64,000 bases of DNA from RYN-230 sp963711705 (GTDB taxonomy: Bacteria > Actinomycetota > Actinomycetes > Streptosporangiales > Streptosporangiaceae). The position numbers were made by a program, and so were the translations under genes. This document shows, in pieces, positions 55,616 through 64,000 of this stretch (position 1 is the stretch's first letter; every line of letters begins with the position of its first letter). The stretch is taken from NCBI GenBank assembly GCA_963711705.1, contig CAVQFM010000012.1, forward strand, positions 1-64,000, given 5' to 3'. The notes beneath the pieces are model-generated. The model searched no databases, had not been told where the DNA came from, and saw nothing but the letters and a program-made list of their open reading frames with translations.

Positions 55616-57166
55616 ATGTGCACCACCGGGCAGCAGCCGTCGGACGTGACGGAGGCGCTGGCGGCGGTCGAGGCCGGCTTGGCCTACCTGAACGGCGTGG
55701 CCGTAGCGGATCTGCCCGGCCCGGTGCAGGCGCAGTGCCTGCGTGGGTTGGCCCGGGCGGAGTCGGCCCAGACGGCGGCGCAGGCCCGGATGCTGGGCGC
55801 GCTCAGCGCCAGCTCGGCCTACGAAGATGATGGTCAGGGCAGCGCGCGGATGTGGCTGCGCTGGCAGACCCAGATCACCAACGGGGCGGCCGACGGTGCC
55901 ATCGGGTGGATGAAACGGCTAGCTGCCCACCCGGCCCTCGCGGCCGCCCTGGCCGGGGGCAGTATCTCGCCGTCGTGGGCGCGGACCATCGCTGCCTGGA
56001 CGGACCTGCTGCCGCAGGAGCACCGGGCCAGCGCGGATGAGATCCTTTTAGCAGCCGCGGCCGGTGGCGCCTCGCTAGCGGACCTGGCCGGGCTGGCCGA
56101 GGAGATACGCGGGCGCACCGCCACCCCCGACAACGGCCCGGACCCAGGTGGGGATGAGGACGGGTTCGCACACCGGCGGCTGCGGCTGAGCCTGACCTTC
56201 CGCGGCGCGGGCCACCTGGAGGGGGAACTGACCCCAGCGTGCGCGGCGGCACTATCGGCGGTGCTGGAGTCCTTAGGCAAGAAGGCTGGGCCGGAGGATA
56301 TGCGGACCCCGGTGCAGCGCCACCACGACGCCCTCGAAGAGGCCTGCGGCCGGCTGACCGGGGCCGGGTTCCTGCCGGACCGGGCCGGCCAGCCCACCCA
56401 CGTCCAGCTCCATTTGACCCTCGATCAGCTGCGGGACCAGCCCGGCGGCCGCGACGCCGAAGCCGCGTGGCGGGCCGGGCAGGCAGCCGGGGACGGCCAG
56501 CCCGGCTGGCTATCGGGCCGCGCCGCGCGCGGGTATGCGTGTGACGCGGCGATCACCCCGGTCGTCACCGGCCACCTCAACCCAGCCGCCCTCGATACCC
56601 TGGCCGGCGCGTTCCTGGCCTACCACGGTCCCAGCCCACGGCATGGCCCCCGCCCTGGCGGCGGCCCTGGCGGCGGCACCGGGCCGGACGGCTGTCAGTG
56701 CCCGGGGCGGCCGCTCCCCCCCGCCACCCTGGCCCGGCTGCAGGACACGCTGCTGCGTTATGCCGCGGATGTGCTGTCTGGGCCCGGCGGGCTGGCCGCG
56801 TTCCTGCGTGCCCAGGCCACCAGCGGCCAGTTCCCCGCGGTCAGCCTGCCCCTGGACGTCGGCGCCGCCACCCCAACCGTCCCAGGGCACCTGCGGCGGG
56901 CGGTGATCACTCGCGATCGGCACTGCGCGTTCCCCGGCTGCGCCCAGCCGCCCGCGGCCTGCCAGGTCCATCACCTGCGACCCAGAGCCGACGGCGGGCC
57001 CACCCGCCTGGACAACCTGATCCTGCTCTGCGCGTTCCACCACCTGATCGCCGTGCACCAATGGGACTGGAACCTGACCCTGCGCCCCGACGGCACAGTC
57101 ACCGCACGCAGCCCCGACCGTAAACGCATCCTGCACAGCCACGGACCACCCAACCGCGCCGCCTGA
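55616..57166 (+). CDS. DUF222/HNH endonuclease (13E12-repeat family)
   Basis: A 516-residue protein. The N-terminal DUF222 domain (EALAAVEAGLAYLNGVAVAD, GSARMWLRWQTQITNGAADG, ISPSWARTIAAWTDLLPQEH) fills residues 1-330. A C-terminal HNH nuclease reads HCAFPGCAQPPAACQVHHLR then LDNLILLCAFHHLIAVHQWD, with the Cys, His-His, Asn and His residues in place. ATG 55616 follows GGAGGGAGG; the longer in-frame start at 55238 comes from the Clp_N remnant. This family (REP13E12-like in M. tuberculosis) is repetitive and mobile-associated in Actinobacteria. Whether it cuts DNA in a homing-like way is not shown. Confidence 0.88.
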   Translation: MCTTGQQPSDVTEALAAVEAGLAYLNGVAVADLPGPVQAQCLRGLARAESAQTAAQARMLGALSASSAYEDDGQGSARMWLRWQTQITNGAADGAIGWMKRLAAHPALAAALAGGSISPSWARTIAAWTDLLPQEHRASADEILLAAAAGGASLADLAGLAEEIRGRTATPDNGPDPGGDEDGFAHRRLRLSLTFRGAGHLEGELTPACAAALSAVLESLGKKAGPEDMRTPVQRHHDALEEACGRLTGAGFLPDRAGQPTHVQLHLTLDQLRDQPGGRDAEAAWRAGQAAGDGQPGWLSGRAARGYACDAAITPVVTGHLNPAALDTLAGAFLAYHGPSPRHGPRPGGGPGGGTGPDGCQCPGRPLPPATLARLQDTLLRYAADVLSGPGGLAAFLRAQATSGQFPAVSLPLDVGAATPTVPGHLRRAVITRDRHCAFPGCAQPPAACQVHHLRPRADGGPTRLDNLILLCAFHHLIAVHQWDWNLTLRPDGTVTARSPDRKRILHSHGPPNRAA

Positions 57167-57192
57167 CCCCAGGCGGAGACACCCGGACCGCG

Positions 57193-57206
57193 CTCCCGCG
57201 CGGGAG
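57193..57206 (+). promoter_or_regulatory. Hairpin overlapping the ribosome site of the stress-protein gene
   Basis: CTCCCGCGCGGGAG is a perfect palindrome able to form a CTCCC/GGGAG stem with a GCGC loop. Its right arm is the GGGAG ribosome site, 9 bases before ATG 57216. This could reduce translation until unfolded; such a role is inferred. Confidence 0.35.
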
Positions 57207-57215
57207 ACTGGCGGC

Positions 57216-57788
57216 ATGACCGTGCTCGTCTGGATCACCGAGGACAGCTGGGCTGCGTGCGTGGATGCGGTGGCCACCCTGGCACCAGCCAGCGAGGATG
57301 TGAGCCTGCTCCACGTCACCGACACCGCGGCTCTGGACGCGGCGCACGGCGCGTTCACTGGCCTGCTCGGGCGGACGGGGGCCGATCCCGGCGCTCAGCT
57401 GGCCGCGATGGCGGAGACCGCGGCCAGCGAGCTTCTCGGCGCGGCCGCGGCCCGGCTGGGCCGGCCCTGCCAGCAGCTACGGCGGCTCGGCCGGCCCGAA
57501 CACGAGGTGGTGACGGCCGCCGCCCAGGGAGCAGCCCTGCTCGTGGTCGCCCGGGAGGGCGCGACCGCGGGCCCGAAGAGCCTGGGCAAGACGGCGCGGT
57601 TCGTGGTGGACCATGCGGCCTGCCCGGTCCTGCTGATCTGGCCGGGCCCGGTCCCGGAGGGCCCGCCGCCCGCCCGCCAAACCGCCGCCGGCGGCGCCCG
57701 CCTCATCCCGGGCACCCGCCGCGCGGCACCCACCCGGCAGGCCCGGGAACCGGCCCGGCGGCCCGGGACGGCCTCAGCCGTTCGAGTA
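57216..57788 (+). CDS. Universal stress protein family, 3' end uncertain
   Basis: A UspA-like protein. MTVLVWITEDSWAACVDAVA starts the fold, LLHVTDTAALDAAHGAFTGL follows, and the nucleotide-loop region is LLVVAREGATAGPKSLGKTA then FVVDHAACPVLLIWPG, close to the family's G-x2-G-x9-G-S/T. The domain is complete by about residue 150 (57665). No in-frame stop occurs until 58400: the frame crosses the whole antisense F420-type gene and then enters a transposase fragment. The 3' end given is therefore arbitrary, at the end of non-overlapping DNA. A lost stop or indel near 57700 is likely. Confidence 0.65.
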
Positions 57789-58217
57789 GACCCGGGCCGG
57801 GGTGATCAGGACGGCGGCCCGGCGTTCCTCCGCCATCACCCGGTCGTAGGCGGCCCAGTCCTCATGCGTGCCGCCGGCGGAGGCGAACACCGCGCGCAGC
57901 AGCAGGCGCAGCCCCTCGGCGTCCACCCCCAGGGCCGGGTCGTCCGGGCCGATCAGCTCGGCGGTTCCCTCCGCGGTGACCCATTCCCAGCCGGCCCGGA
58001 CGGTCACCGCCAGCTGCGGCCGGGCCCGCAGGTTGACCAGCTTGCGGGTACCGCCCCGGGTGGTGAAACCGATCACCGGCCGCCCGCTGACGGGGTGATC
58101 GAGCACCCCGGTGTTCACCACCGAGGCCTGGATCGTCTGGTCGGCGCGCAGCGTCGACACCACGCCGAGCCCGTGGTCGCGGGTCACCAGCCGGGCATAG
58201 TCCGTAAGATCAGTCAC
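57774..58217 (-). CDS. PPOX-class F420-dependent oxidoreductase
   Basis: A 147-residue split-barrel flavin/deazaflavin enzyme. LVTRDHGLGVVSTLRADQTI begins the barrel. ASVVNTGVLDHPVSGRPVIG and FTTRGGTRKLVNLRARPQLA hold the cofactor-phosphate region, and VTVRAGWEWVTAEGTAELIG follows. The C-terminal EERRAAVLITPARVYSNG is typical of F420-class enzymes. It reduces an unidentified substrate with F420H2 (or FMN). The start is GTG/ATG 58217, with the IS remnant beginning just upstream. The gene lies inside the long reading frame of the preceding stress protein on the other strand. Confidence 0.85.
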   Translation of the reverse strand: MTDLTDYARLVTRDHGLGVVSTLRADQTIQASVVNTGVLDHPVSGRPVIGFTTRGGTRKLVNLRARPQLAVTVRAGWEWVTAEGTAELIGPDDPALGVDAEGLRLLLRAVFASAGGTHEDWAAYDRVMAEERRAAVLITPARVYSNG

Positions 58218-58239
58218 GCCTGGAGCCTAGATGACTCAG

Positions 58240-58400
58240 GCAACGACACCTTCAAAGGCCCGCTTGGCCTGGAACAACATGGCGGGCACACCCCAGCAGG
58301 CGTCACCGTCCGGGTGCTCCAGCGCATCCTCTCCCTGACCGCCGCGATCTGGCCCAACGATCACACCTGCCAGCCCAGCAAGCGCTCACTCATCGCCTAG
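58240..58400 (+). mobile_element. IS982-family transposase C-terminal fragment
   Basis: The last 53 codons before a TAG at 58400 read DTFKGPLGLEQHGGHTPAGV, VRVLQRILSLTAAIWPNDHT and CQPSKRSLIA. This is the characteristic C-terminal end of IS982-family transposases, which normally finish RSLIAYDH; a TAC-to-TAG change would give the early stop here. Nothing of the DDE domain, inverted repeats or the N-terminus was found nearby. It is a dead fragment marking a past insertion. The F420-type gene begins about 20 bp to its left. Confidence 0.7.
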
Positions 58401-58405
58401 GGCTG

Positions 58406-58422
58406 GCCAGGATCATCCTGGC
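58406..58422 (-). terminator. Hairpin at the end of the binding-protein gene
   Basis: GCCAGGAT-C-ATCCTGGC is a perfect 8-bp-arm hairpin whose centre overlaps the stop codon of the lipoprotein gene (58413-58415) and the end of the IS fragment. There is no T-run, so it is a weak terminator candidate, acting on the minus-strand transcript. Confidence 0.35.
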
Positions 58423-60246
58423 GAGCTGAGCCAGACGTTGGTCGGGTCGAACCCCTGGATCGACGGGATGTACACCGCGTTGTGCACATAGCTGGCGTGA
58501 TACAGCGGCTGGTACGGCTGAACGATGGGGTAGATTGCCGCGTCCTTCATGACCGCCTGGTCAGCCTGGGCCCAGATCGTGGCGGCCGAGCTGGCCGACG
58601 CGGAGGTGGCACCCTTGCCGATCAGAGCGTTTGTCAACGGGTTGTTGTAGAACCCGAAGTTGCTGCCGACCGGCGGGTACGACGCCGGCCCGGAGAACAG
58701 CGGCCCGAAGAAGGACACCGCGCCGTCCCCGTACCAGTCTGGTATCCACCCGGTAAGTGCGATATCCCACACGCCCCGATGGGCCACGCTCGGCACCTGC
58801 AGGTACTTGGTGTAGAAGTCAGCGGGGGTGGCGGAGAGCAGCTTGACCTTCACGCCGATCTTCGGTAGGTCGCTCTGCACGGTCTGCGCCATCTTGGCTT
58901 CGTTCGTGTCGGATGCCCGGTAGAGCAGGGTCAGGGTCATGTTCTTGGCCCCGTTAGCCGCCAGCATCTGCTTGGCCTTGCTCGGGTTGTACGGGTACGG
59001 GTTGTAGCCCTTCGGCATGTCCTGCGACCCGTTGATGCCATCGGGCAGCACGTGGGTGAGCGCCACCCCCTGGGTCGGGCCGCCGTTGTCCGTGAGCAGG
59101 GGCGCCCGGTTGATGCCGTAGCTGAGCGCCTGCCGGACCGCGACCTTCTTCAGCGCACCACTGTTGTTCGGCGACACCTCGTTGAACACGATGTACGGGT
59201 TGGTGGAGTACGTGGAACCGAGGTTGAAGTTGTGGTTCAGTCCCTGCTTCATCTGCTGGTACAGGCCGGGGTCCGCGCCAACTGGCGGGAACGCGTCGAA
59301 CTCCATGCTCGCCGCGGCCGTGTTGGTCTGCAGCTGCTGCTGGACCGCGGGCTCGTTACCGGTCTCAGTGACCTTGATCGCGTTAACGTACGCCTTGCGG
59401 ATCGGGTCGCTGCTCGGCTGCCACGCCGGATTGCGGGCATAAGTAATGCTTCGGGTCGGCACGTAGCTCGTGACCTTGTACGGCCCATCAGCGATCAGGT
59501 GCTGGGCTTCCGCGCTGCTCCCGGGTAGGTAGTTCAGGCTCTCCACCGGGGCCGGGGAAAAGGCGTCCAACTGCAGCATGTCCGGGAAGTAGCTGGCCGG
59601 GTGCGTCAGGTTGTAGGTGATCGTCTGCCCGGAGACCTTGACCCCGGAGATCTGGTGCGTCTCGATGTACTTCTTCTCGCCTGACGCCGATGTCGAGTTG
59701 ACCTTGGCGAAGCCGTTGCAGAACTGCTGGTAACCGACGATCAGCGTCTCGAAGTCCGGCAGGCCGCCGAACGGCTGGGTCGGGTTGCAGGAACGCTGGA
59801 GGCCGAGCAGCGCGTCGGCCGCGGTGACCTGCCGTGGCGGGCTGGTGTCCCACATCGCACCGGTGCGGATGGTGAGCTTGTAGGTCTTGCCGCCGTTGGT
59901 GACGGTGGGCATCGCGGTGGCCAGGTCAGGAGCGGGTGTGGTCGCCTTGCCGGGGATGGCCGGGTACGCCAGCAGCCCGCGGAGCCAGGGCCGCTGGCCC
60001 AGGCCGCCGATCGTGTAGTAAGAGACGTTGTAGTCCATGTAGTCAACGTCGCCCTGGCCGAGCATGTTCAGCGTGCCGCCGGACTTTGGCGTCCCGCCCG
60101 GGTTCAGGCCCTGTTGGCCAAAGGTCTGTGAGCCCGCTGACGAGTTGCCGGATGACGTGCGCGCTGCTGCCGCCACAGGCAGCGGCCACGAGCGCGAGGA
60201 CGGCCAGGCCTGCTGCGGCCGCAAAGGACTGCGTGCGTTTGCGCAT
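58413..60246 (-). CDS. Oligopeptide-type ABC substrate-binding lipoprotein, one frameshift
   Basis: An SBP family-5 lipoprotein (DppA/OppA group). MRKRTQSFAAAAGLAVLALV then AAACGG gives the signal and lipobox; ATG 60246 is 7 bases behind GGAGGGG. After one shift near 60158-60168 the mature part runs NSSAGSQTFGQQGLNPGGTP, SGGTLNMLGQGDVDYMDYNV and RQVTAADALLGLQRSCNPTQ (the lobe with the family DVV/FT-like region). VRQALSYGINRAPLLTDNG and RGVWDIALTGWIPDWYGDGA follow, ending at 58413. It would be about 610 residues. No permease or ATPase genes adjoin it. Ligands are peptides or similar; the frameshift sits in the signal/mature junction. Confidence 0.82.
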
Positions 60247-60557
60247 CGACATTCCCCTCCTGTTTCTGCCGCACAGTTCGTTCCGCGGAGCACAGGAGCC
60301 CTGGGCCCGATCCCCACGGCATGGCGGCACGCCAAACGGCGCCCAACCGATCATGCTAAGACCGGGCCAGGAGGCTGGGAACAGGCCAGGTGGGGGCCAC
60401 GGCGAATCGTGACCCGACGGTGACCGGACCCTTATCTGTCCGCTACCCCCACCCGATGCCGCACAACGATCACCTGCCTGCCAATCAAGACAGCCGGGAC
60501 CGCCTGGCGGTTGCGTAGCCTCGGGCAGATGGTGAGGCAACCAGCGAAGGAGAGACG
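60247..60557. other. Intergenic region between binding-protein and thioesterase genes
   Basis: 311 bp between divergent genes. It holds the lipoprotein gene's ribosome site at one end and GAAGGAGA of the thioesterase at the other. No further gene, RNA or repeat is recognised; promoters for both genes are presumably here. Confidence 0.35.
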
Positions 60558-61004
60558 ATGACGGAACGATCCGGGCCGTTCTGGGACGCGGTGCTGGGCC
60601 GGGCGCCAATCCCCCGTGCCGCGGCCACCCTGGGGGCGGAATTCGTTGGATTCGATGCCGAGAACGCCACCATCGACCTCGCGTTCACCGCCACCGAGGA
60701 CTTCACCAACCCGGCCGGTAACGTGCTCGGCGCGTTTCTGGCCGCGATGCTCTACGACACGGTGGGCCCGGCCCTGCTGGCCACACTCCAGCCCGGCCAA
60801 TTCCAGTCCACCCTGGAGCTCAAGACCAGTTTCCTCCGGCCGGCCCGGCCGGGCCGGCTCCACGGCCGGGGGCGCGTTGTGCACCGCCACGGGGACCTGG
60901 CGTTCCTGGAGGCCGAACTGGCTGACTCCGACGGAGTGGTCCTCACCACCGCCACGGCCACCGCCCGGGTCATCCCGCTCAGCTCGGCGCAGACCGAAGC
61001 CTGA
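60558..61004 (+). CDS. PaaI-type hotdog thioesterase
   Basis: A 148-residue hotdog-fold acyl-CoA thioesterase. TEDFTNPAGNVLGAFLAAML with YDTVGPALLA corresponds to the PaaI active-site helix, with an Asn-Pro-Ala-Gly-Asn in place of the usual His-Gly-Gly. The outer strands are FQSTLELKTSFLRPARPGRL, HGRGRVVHRHGDLAFLEAEL and VLTTATATARVIPL. ATG 60558 is 6 bases after GGAGA. It would hydrolyse aromatic or short acyl-CoAs. It is convergent with helY. Confidence 0.85.
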   Translation: MTERSGPFWDAVLGRAPIPRAAATLGAEFVGFDAENATIDLAFTATEDFTNPAGNVLGAFLAAMLYDTVGPALLATLQPGQFQSTLELKTSFLRPARPGRLHGRGRVVHRHGDLAFLEAELADSDGVVLTTATATARVIPLSSAQTEA

Positions 61005-61015
61005 CGGCCCGCGCC

Positions 61016-63802
61016 CTACCCGACCGAGCTGTAGGCGACCACCCCGTGGCGCAGCGCGTCCACGGCGGCGTGCGCGGTGCTGGCCAGCGGCGAGCCGGCC
61101 CCGGCTGCCACCGCGATCTGGCCGAGCAGGTCCATCAGCTGCTTGACCGCGCGGACGAAATCACCGGGCGTCAGGTTGTCCCGCAGCACAGTCTCCAGCG
61201 GCTTGCCCCGCGCCCAGGCGTGCGCGGCCCAGGCGAAGCGCAGGTCGGGCTCGCGCATGAACGACAGGTGGTTCGCTTTCTCCACCTCGTCCAGCTCGCC
61301 CCAGACCTCGGCCATGGCGGCGACCACGTCCCGGACCGGGCCGCCGGGCAGCCGTGGCGGGCCGTCGTCCTCGGTCTGCCGCGACTCGAACGTCAGCACG
61401 GACACGCACGCCGCCAGCTCCGCTGGGCTCAGGCCGTCCCACAGCCCGCGGCGCAGGCACTCCGCGGCGAGCAGGTCCAGCTCGGTGTACAGGTCGGCCA
61501 GCCGCCGGCCCTCCGGGGTGACCGTGCCGTCGGCCAGGTAGCCGAGCCGGTCCAGGACCGCGCACACCCGGTCGAAGGTCCGCGCGATGACGTGCGAGCG
61601 CGCGGCCACGCTGGCTTCCAGGCTGGCCACCTCGCGCTCCAGCCGGGTCCGCTGCTCCGCCTGCCGGGCGTGCGCCTCCCGGTCCGCGCAGCCGTGGCAG
61701 GGATGCTGGCGCAGCCGCCGCCGCAGGCCGGCGAGCTCGTCCTGGGCGGCCCGGTCCGGATGCGAGGTGGGCCGCGAGGGGCGCCCGACGTCCCGCCCGG
61801 CCAGCTTGCTGCGCATGCTGGCGACCAGGTCACGGCGGTGCTGCGGCGAGCGGGCGCTGAAGCTGTTGGGTATCCGCAGCCGGTCGATCGGGCTGACCGG
61901 AGTCGGGAAGTCAGCCAGCGACAGCCGCTTGACCTGCCGCCCGACGGTGAGCACGAGCGGCAGCGGGGCGTTGGCCGCGTCCGCCCGGGGGCTGCCCCGC
62001 TTGCCCGGGCCCTGGGCCACCCCGGGGTCGAGGACGACGGCCAGGCCGGACCGGCGGCCGCCGGGCACCAGGATGATGTCGCCCCGGCGCAGCTGCTCCA
62101 GCGACTCCCGGGCCTGCGCCCACCGCTCCCGGGACCGGTCCCGGTCGGTGGCCTTCTCCCGCTCGGTCAGCTCCTGGCGCAGCGCGTGGTACTCGGCATA
62201 GTCGCCCCGGTCGCAGACCAGCTGCAGCTCGTCCAGGGCGGCCCGGCTGCGGCGGGCCTGCCGGGCGATGCCGACCACCGCCCGGTCCGCCTGGAACTGG
62301 GCGAACGAGGACTCCAGCAGGGCCGCCGCCTTGTCCATCCCGGCCTGGCCGACCAGGTTCACCGCCATGTTGTAGGACGGCCGGAAGCTGGAGTTCAGCG
62401 GGTAGGTCCGGGTGCCGGCCAGGCCCGCCACGGTCAGCGGGTCCACGCCGGGCTGCCAGAGCACCACCGCGTGCCCTTCGACGTCGATGCCGCGGCGGCC
62501 CGCCCGCCCGGTGAGCTGGGTGTACTCCCCCGGAGTCAGCTCGGCGTGGGTCTCGCCGTTCCACTTGACCAGCCGCTCGACCACCACGGTCCGGGCGGGC
62601 ATGTTGATCCCCAGGGCCAGGGTCTCGGTGGCGAACACCGCCCGGACCAGCCCGGCCTCGAACAGCTCCTCGACCACTTCCTTGAACGTGGGCAGCAGGC
62701 CCGCGTGATGCGCGGCGATGCCGCGCTGCAGGCCGGTCAGCCACTCGCTGTAGCCGAGTACTGGCAGGTCCGCTTCGGGAATGTCCCTGGTGCGCTCCTC
62801 GGCCAGCTCGGTGATGGCCGCGGCCTCGTCCGGGGTGGTGAGCCGGACGCCAGCGTCCAGGCACTGGCGGACCGCGGCATCACAGCCGGCCCGGCTGAAG
62901 ATGAAGGTGATGGCGGGCAGCAGCCCGGCCGAGTCCAGCCGCGCGATGACCTCCGGCCGCCGTGGCGCCCGGAGGCCGGCCGGCCGCCGGCCGCCGCGGG
63001 GCGGCCGTCCGGGACGGGCCGCCCAGTCATCCCGGCGGGCCAGCCGGAGCAGTTCCGGGTTGACCCGGGCCCGCCGCTCCTCCCCCGTCCGGGCCCCGTT
63101 GGACCGAGCCGGGCCCGACTCCATGAACAGGTCGTACAGCCGGCCGCTGACCAGCATGTGCTGCCACAGCGGCACCGGCCGGTGCTCGTCCACGATCACC
63201 GTGGTGCCCCCGCGCACCTGGGCCAGCCAGTCGCCGAACTCCTCGGCGTTGCTGACCGTGGCGGACAGCGCCACGACCCGGACCGGCTCGGGCAGGTGGA
63301 TGATGACTTCTTCCCAGACCGCGCCGCGGAACCGGTCGGCCAGGTAGTGCACCTCGTCCAGCACCACATAGCCGAGCCCGGCCAGGGTGGGTGACCCGCC
63401 GTAGAGCATGTTGCGCAGCACCTCGGTGGTCATCACGACCACCGGCGCTTCCCCGTTGATGCTGTTGTCCCCGGTGAGCAGGCCCACCTGGCCCGGGCCG
63501 TACCGCCGCACCAGGTCGCTGTACTTCTGGTTGGACAGCGCCTTGATCGGCGTGGTGTAGAAGCATTTGCGGCCCTCGGCCAGGGCCAGGTGCACGGCGA
63601 ACTCGCCGATCACCGTCTTGCCCGAGCCGGTCGGCGCGGCCACCAGCACGCCGTGGCCGTCGCTGAGTGCCTTGCAGGCCTGCTTCTGGAAGCTGTCGAA
63701 GCTGAAGTCGTAGAGCGCCTGGAAGGCGGTGAGCTCCCGGCCATCCGCCGCCTGCCTGCGGGAAGCGGCATAGCGTTGCGCCGGGCTAGCAGGCGTGGAC
63801 AT
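61016..63802 (-). CDS. helY: DEAD/DEAH-box helicase HelY (Mtr4/Ski2-like)
   Basis: A 928-residue superfamily-2 RNA/DNA helicase. The N-terminal motor has Walker A VAAPTGSGKTVIGEFA (about residues 55-70), FYTTPIKALSNQKYSDLVRR (motif Ia), VVLDEVHYLADRFRGAVWEE (DEVH box) and ALSATVSNAEEFGDWL. The second motor has TFIFSRAGCDAAVRQCL, AGLLPTFKEVVEELFEAGL, TETLALGINMPARTVV and QLTGRAGRRGIDVEGHAVVL. A beta-hairpin/arch-like region and a C-terminal DSHCT domain (LAACVSVLTFESRQTEDDGP onward) complete it. This matches HelY (Rv2092c). ATG 63802 is the start. The gene lies just downstream of the probable tatC. Confidence 0.93.
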   Translation of the reverse strand: MSTPASPAQRYAASRRQAADGRELTAFQALYDFSFDSFQKQACKALSDGHGVLVAAPTGSGKTVIGEFAVHLALAEGRKCFYTTPIKALSNQKYSDLVRRYGPGQVGLLTGDNSINGEAPVVVMTTEVLRNMLYGGSPTLAGLGYVVLDEVHYLADRFRGAVWEEVIIHLPEPVRVVALSATVSNAEEFGDWLAQVRGGTTVIVDEHRPVPLWQHMLVSGRLYDLFMESGPARSNGARTGEERRARVNPELLRLARRDDWAARPGRPPRGGRRPAGLRAPRRPEVIARLDSAGLLPAITFIFSRAGCDAAVRQCLDAGVRLTTPDEAAAITELAEERTRDIPEADLPVLGYSEWLTGLQRGIAAHHAGLLPTFKEVVEELFEAGLVRAVFATETLALGINMPARTVVVERLVKWNGETHAELTPGEYTQLTGRAGRRGIDVEGHAVVLWQPGVDPLTVAGLAGTRTYPLNSSFRPSYNMAVNLVGQAGMDKAAALLESSFAQFQADRAVVGIARQARRSRAALDELQLVCDRGDYAEYHALRQELTEREKATDRDRSRERWAQARESLEQLRRGDIILVPGGRRSGLAVVLDPGVAQGPGKRGSPRADAANAPLPLVLTVGRQVKRLSLADFPTPVSPIDRLRIPNSFSARSPQHRRDLVASMRSKLAGRDVGRPSRPTSHPDRAAQDELAGLRRRLRQHPCHGCADREAHARQAEQRTRLEREVASLEASVAARSHVIARTFDRVCAVLDRLGYLADGTVTPEGRRLADLYTELDLLAAECLRRGLWDGLSPAELAACVSVLTFESRQTEDDGPPRLPGGPVRDVVAAMAEVWGELDEVEKANHLSFMREPDLRFAWAAHAWARGKPLETVLRDNLTPGDFVRAVKQLMDLLGQIAVAAGAGSPLASTAHAAVDALRHGVVAYSSVG

Positions 63803-63849
63803 GAGCCCAGCCTAGGTGAGCGGGCCCGGTGCGCTGGTGTCCCGCCCCG

Positions 63850-64000
63850 TTAGAGCCGGGTATCCGCGTTATAGGTGTCGTCGAAGTCCAGCGGGGACAC
63901 CTGGTCGTCGTCCAGACCCTCATACACCGACGGCTGGCGGGCCACCCGGCGGTCATTCAGCCAGGCGAAAACCTCGGCCAGTTCCACCAGGATCACGCAC
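63850..64000 (-). CDS. tatC: Probable TatC C-terminal end (partial)
   Basis: The last 49 codons of a gene running off the right edge: VILVELAEVFAWLNDRRVAR then QPSVYEGLDDDQVSPLDF, ending at a TAA at 63850. The hydrophobic end, a short basic NDRR segment and an acidic tail are what actinobacterial TatC proteins have after the sixth membrane helix. The position directly upstream of helY is the tatC position in mycobacteria and streptomycetes. The rest of the gene is outside the window, so the call rests on position and tail pattern. Confidence 0.5.
   Translation of the reverse strand, partial: CVILVELAEVFAWLNDRRVARQPSVYEGLDDDQVSPLDFDDTYNADTRL

Overview
The window is a stretch of a very GC-rich actinomycete chromosome. 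By eye it is above 70 % GC, with strongly G/C-biased third codon positions and frequent GTG starts. Markers that fit Actinobacteria are rbpA beside a polyprenol-phosphate mannose synthase, a sigma-R/sigma-H-type promoter in front of rbpA, an F420-type oxidoreductase, a DUF222/HNH (13E12-like) protein, lgt, and helY. The order M24 peptidase, 5'-3' exonuclease, helY, probable tatC resembles the pepE-Rv2090-helY-tatC neighbourhood of Mycobacterium tuberculosis, with extra DNA inserted. I saw no rRNA, tRNA or CRISPR array.

Layout. 1-9 kb: a frameshifted amidohydrolase, small membrane proteins, two nucleic-acid-type methyltransferases, a glycerophosphodiester phosphodiesterase, rbpA, ppm and acetyl-CoA synthetase. 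8.4-13.2 kb: the remains of a lysine-fermentation gene (kdd) divergent from an intact lysine 2,3-aminomutase (kamA), then a CYP199-like P450 and an MFS exporter. 13.3-19.2 kb: a broken secreted GH5 cellulase, lgt, an O-methyltransferase, a GntR regulator, a GNAT protein and a DUF1269 protein.

19.4-36.8 kb: the most coherent accessory block. A minus-strand run encodes a hydroxyacid dehydrogenase, two tandem Liv-type binding lipoproteins, LivH, LivM, LivG, LivF, an amidohydrolase, a cupin and a DapA-type lyase. A LacI regulator sits at its head and a large GH38 alpha-mannosidase is divergent from LacI. Two near-matching LacI-type operators, one before the dehydrogenase and one between lacI and the GH38 gene, suggest one regulon that imports and breaks down an unidentified (glyco)compound.

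36.9-47.9 kb: a LuxR-type ATPase regulator, an adenylate-forming-like protein without its P-loop, a DHA2 exporter with a TetR repressor and clear operator repeats, an AsnC regulator, an MsmK/UgpC-type ATPase, an acyl-CoA dehydrogenase, an M24 peptidase and a PP2C phosphatase. 47.9-64 kb: a 5'-3' exonuclease, then about 12 kb of mixed accessory genes and debris (ion permease, FtsX permease, FAD enzyme, HTH/Clp_N remnants, DUF222-HNH gene, universal stress protein, IS982-type transposase fragment, orphan peptide-binding lipoprotein), then helY and the probable tatC end at the right edge.

At least nine genes carry one or more frameshifts. Those with a single shift may be sequencing errors. The multiply broken ones (kdd, GH5, HTH/Clp_N, IS982) look like real decay.
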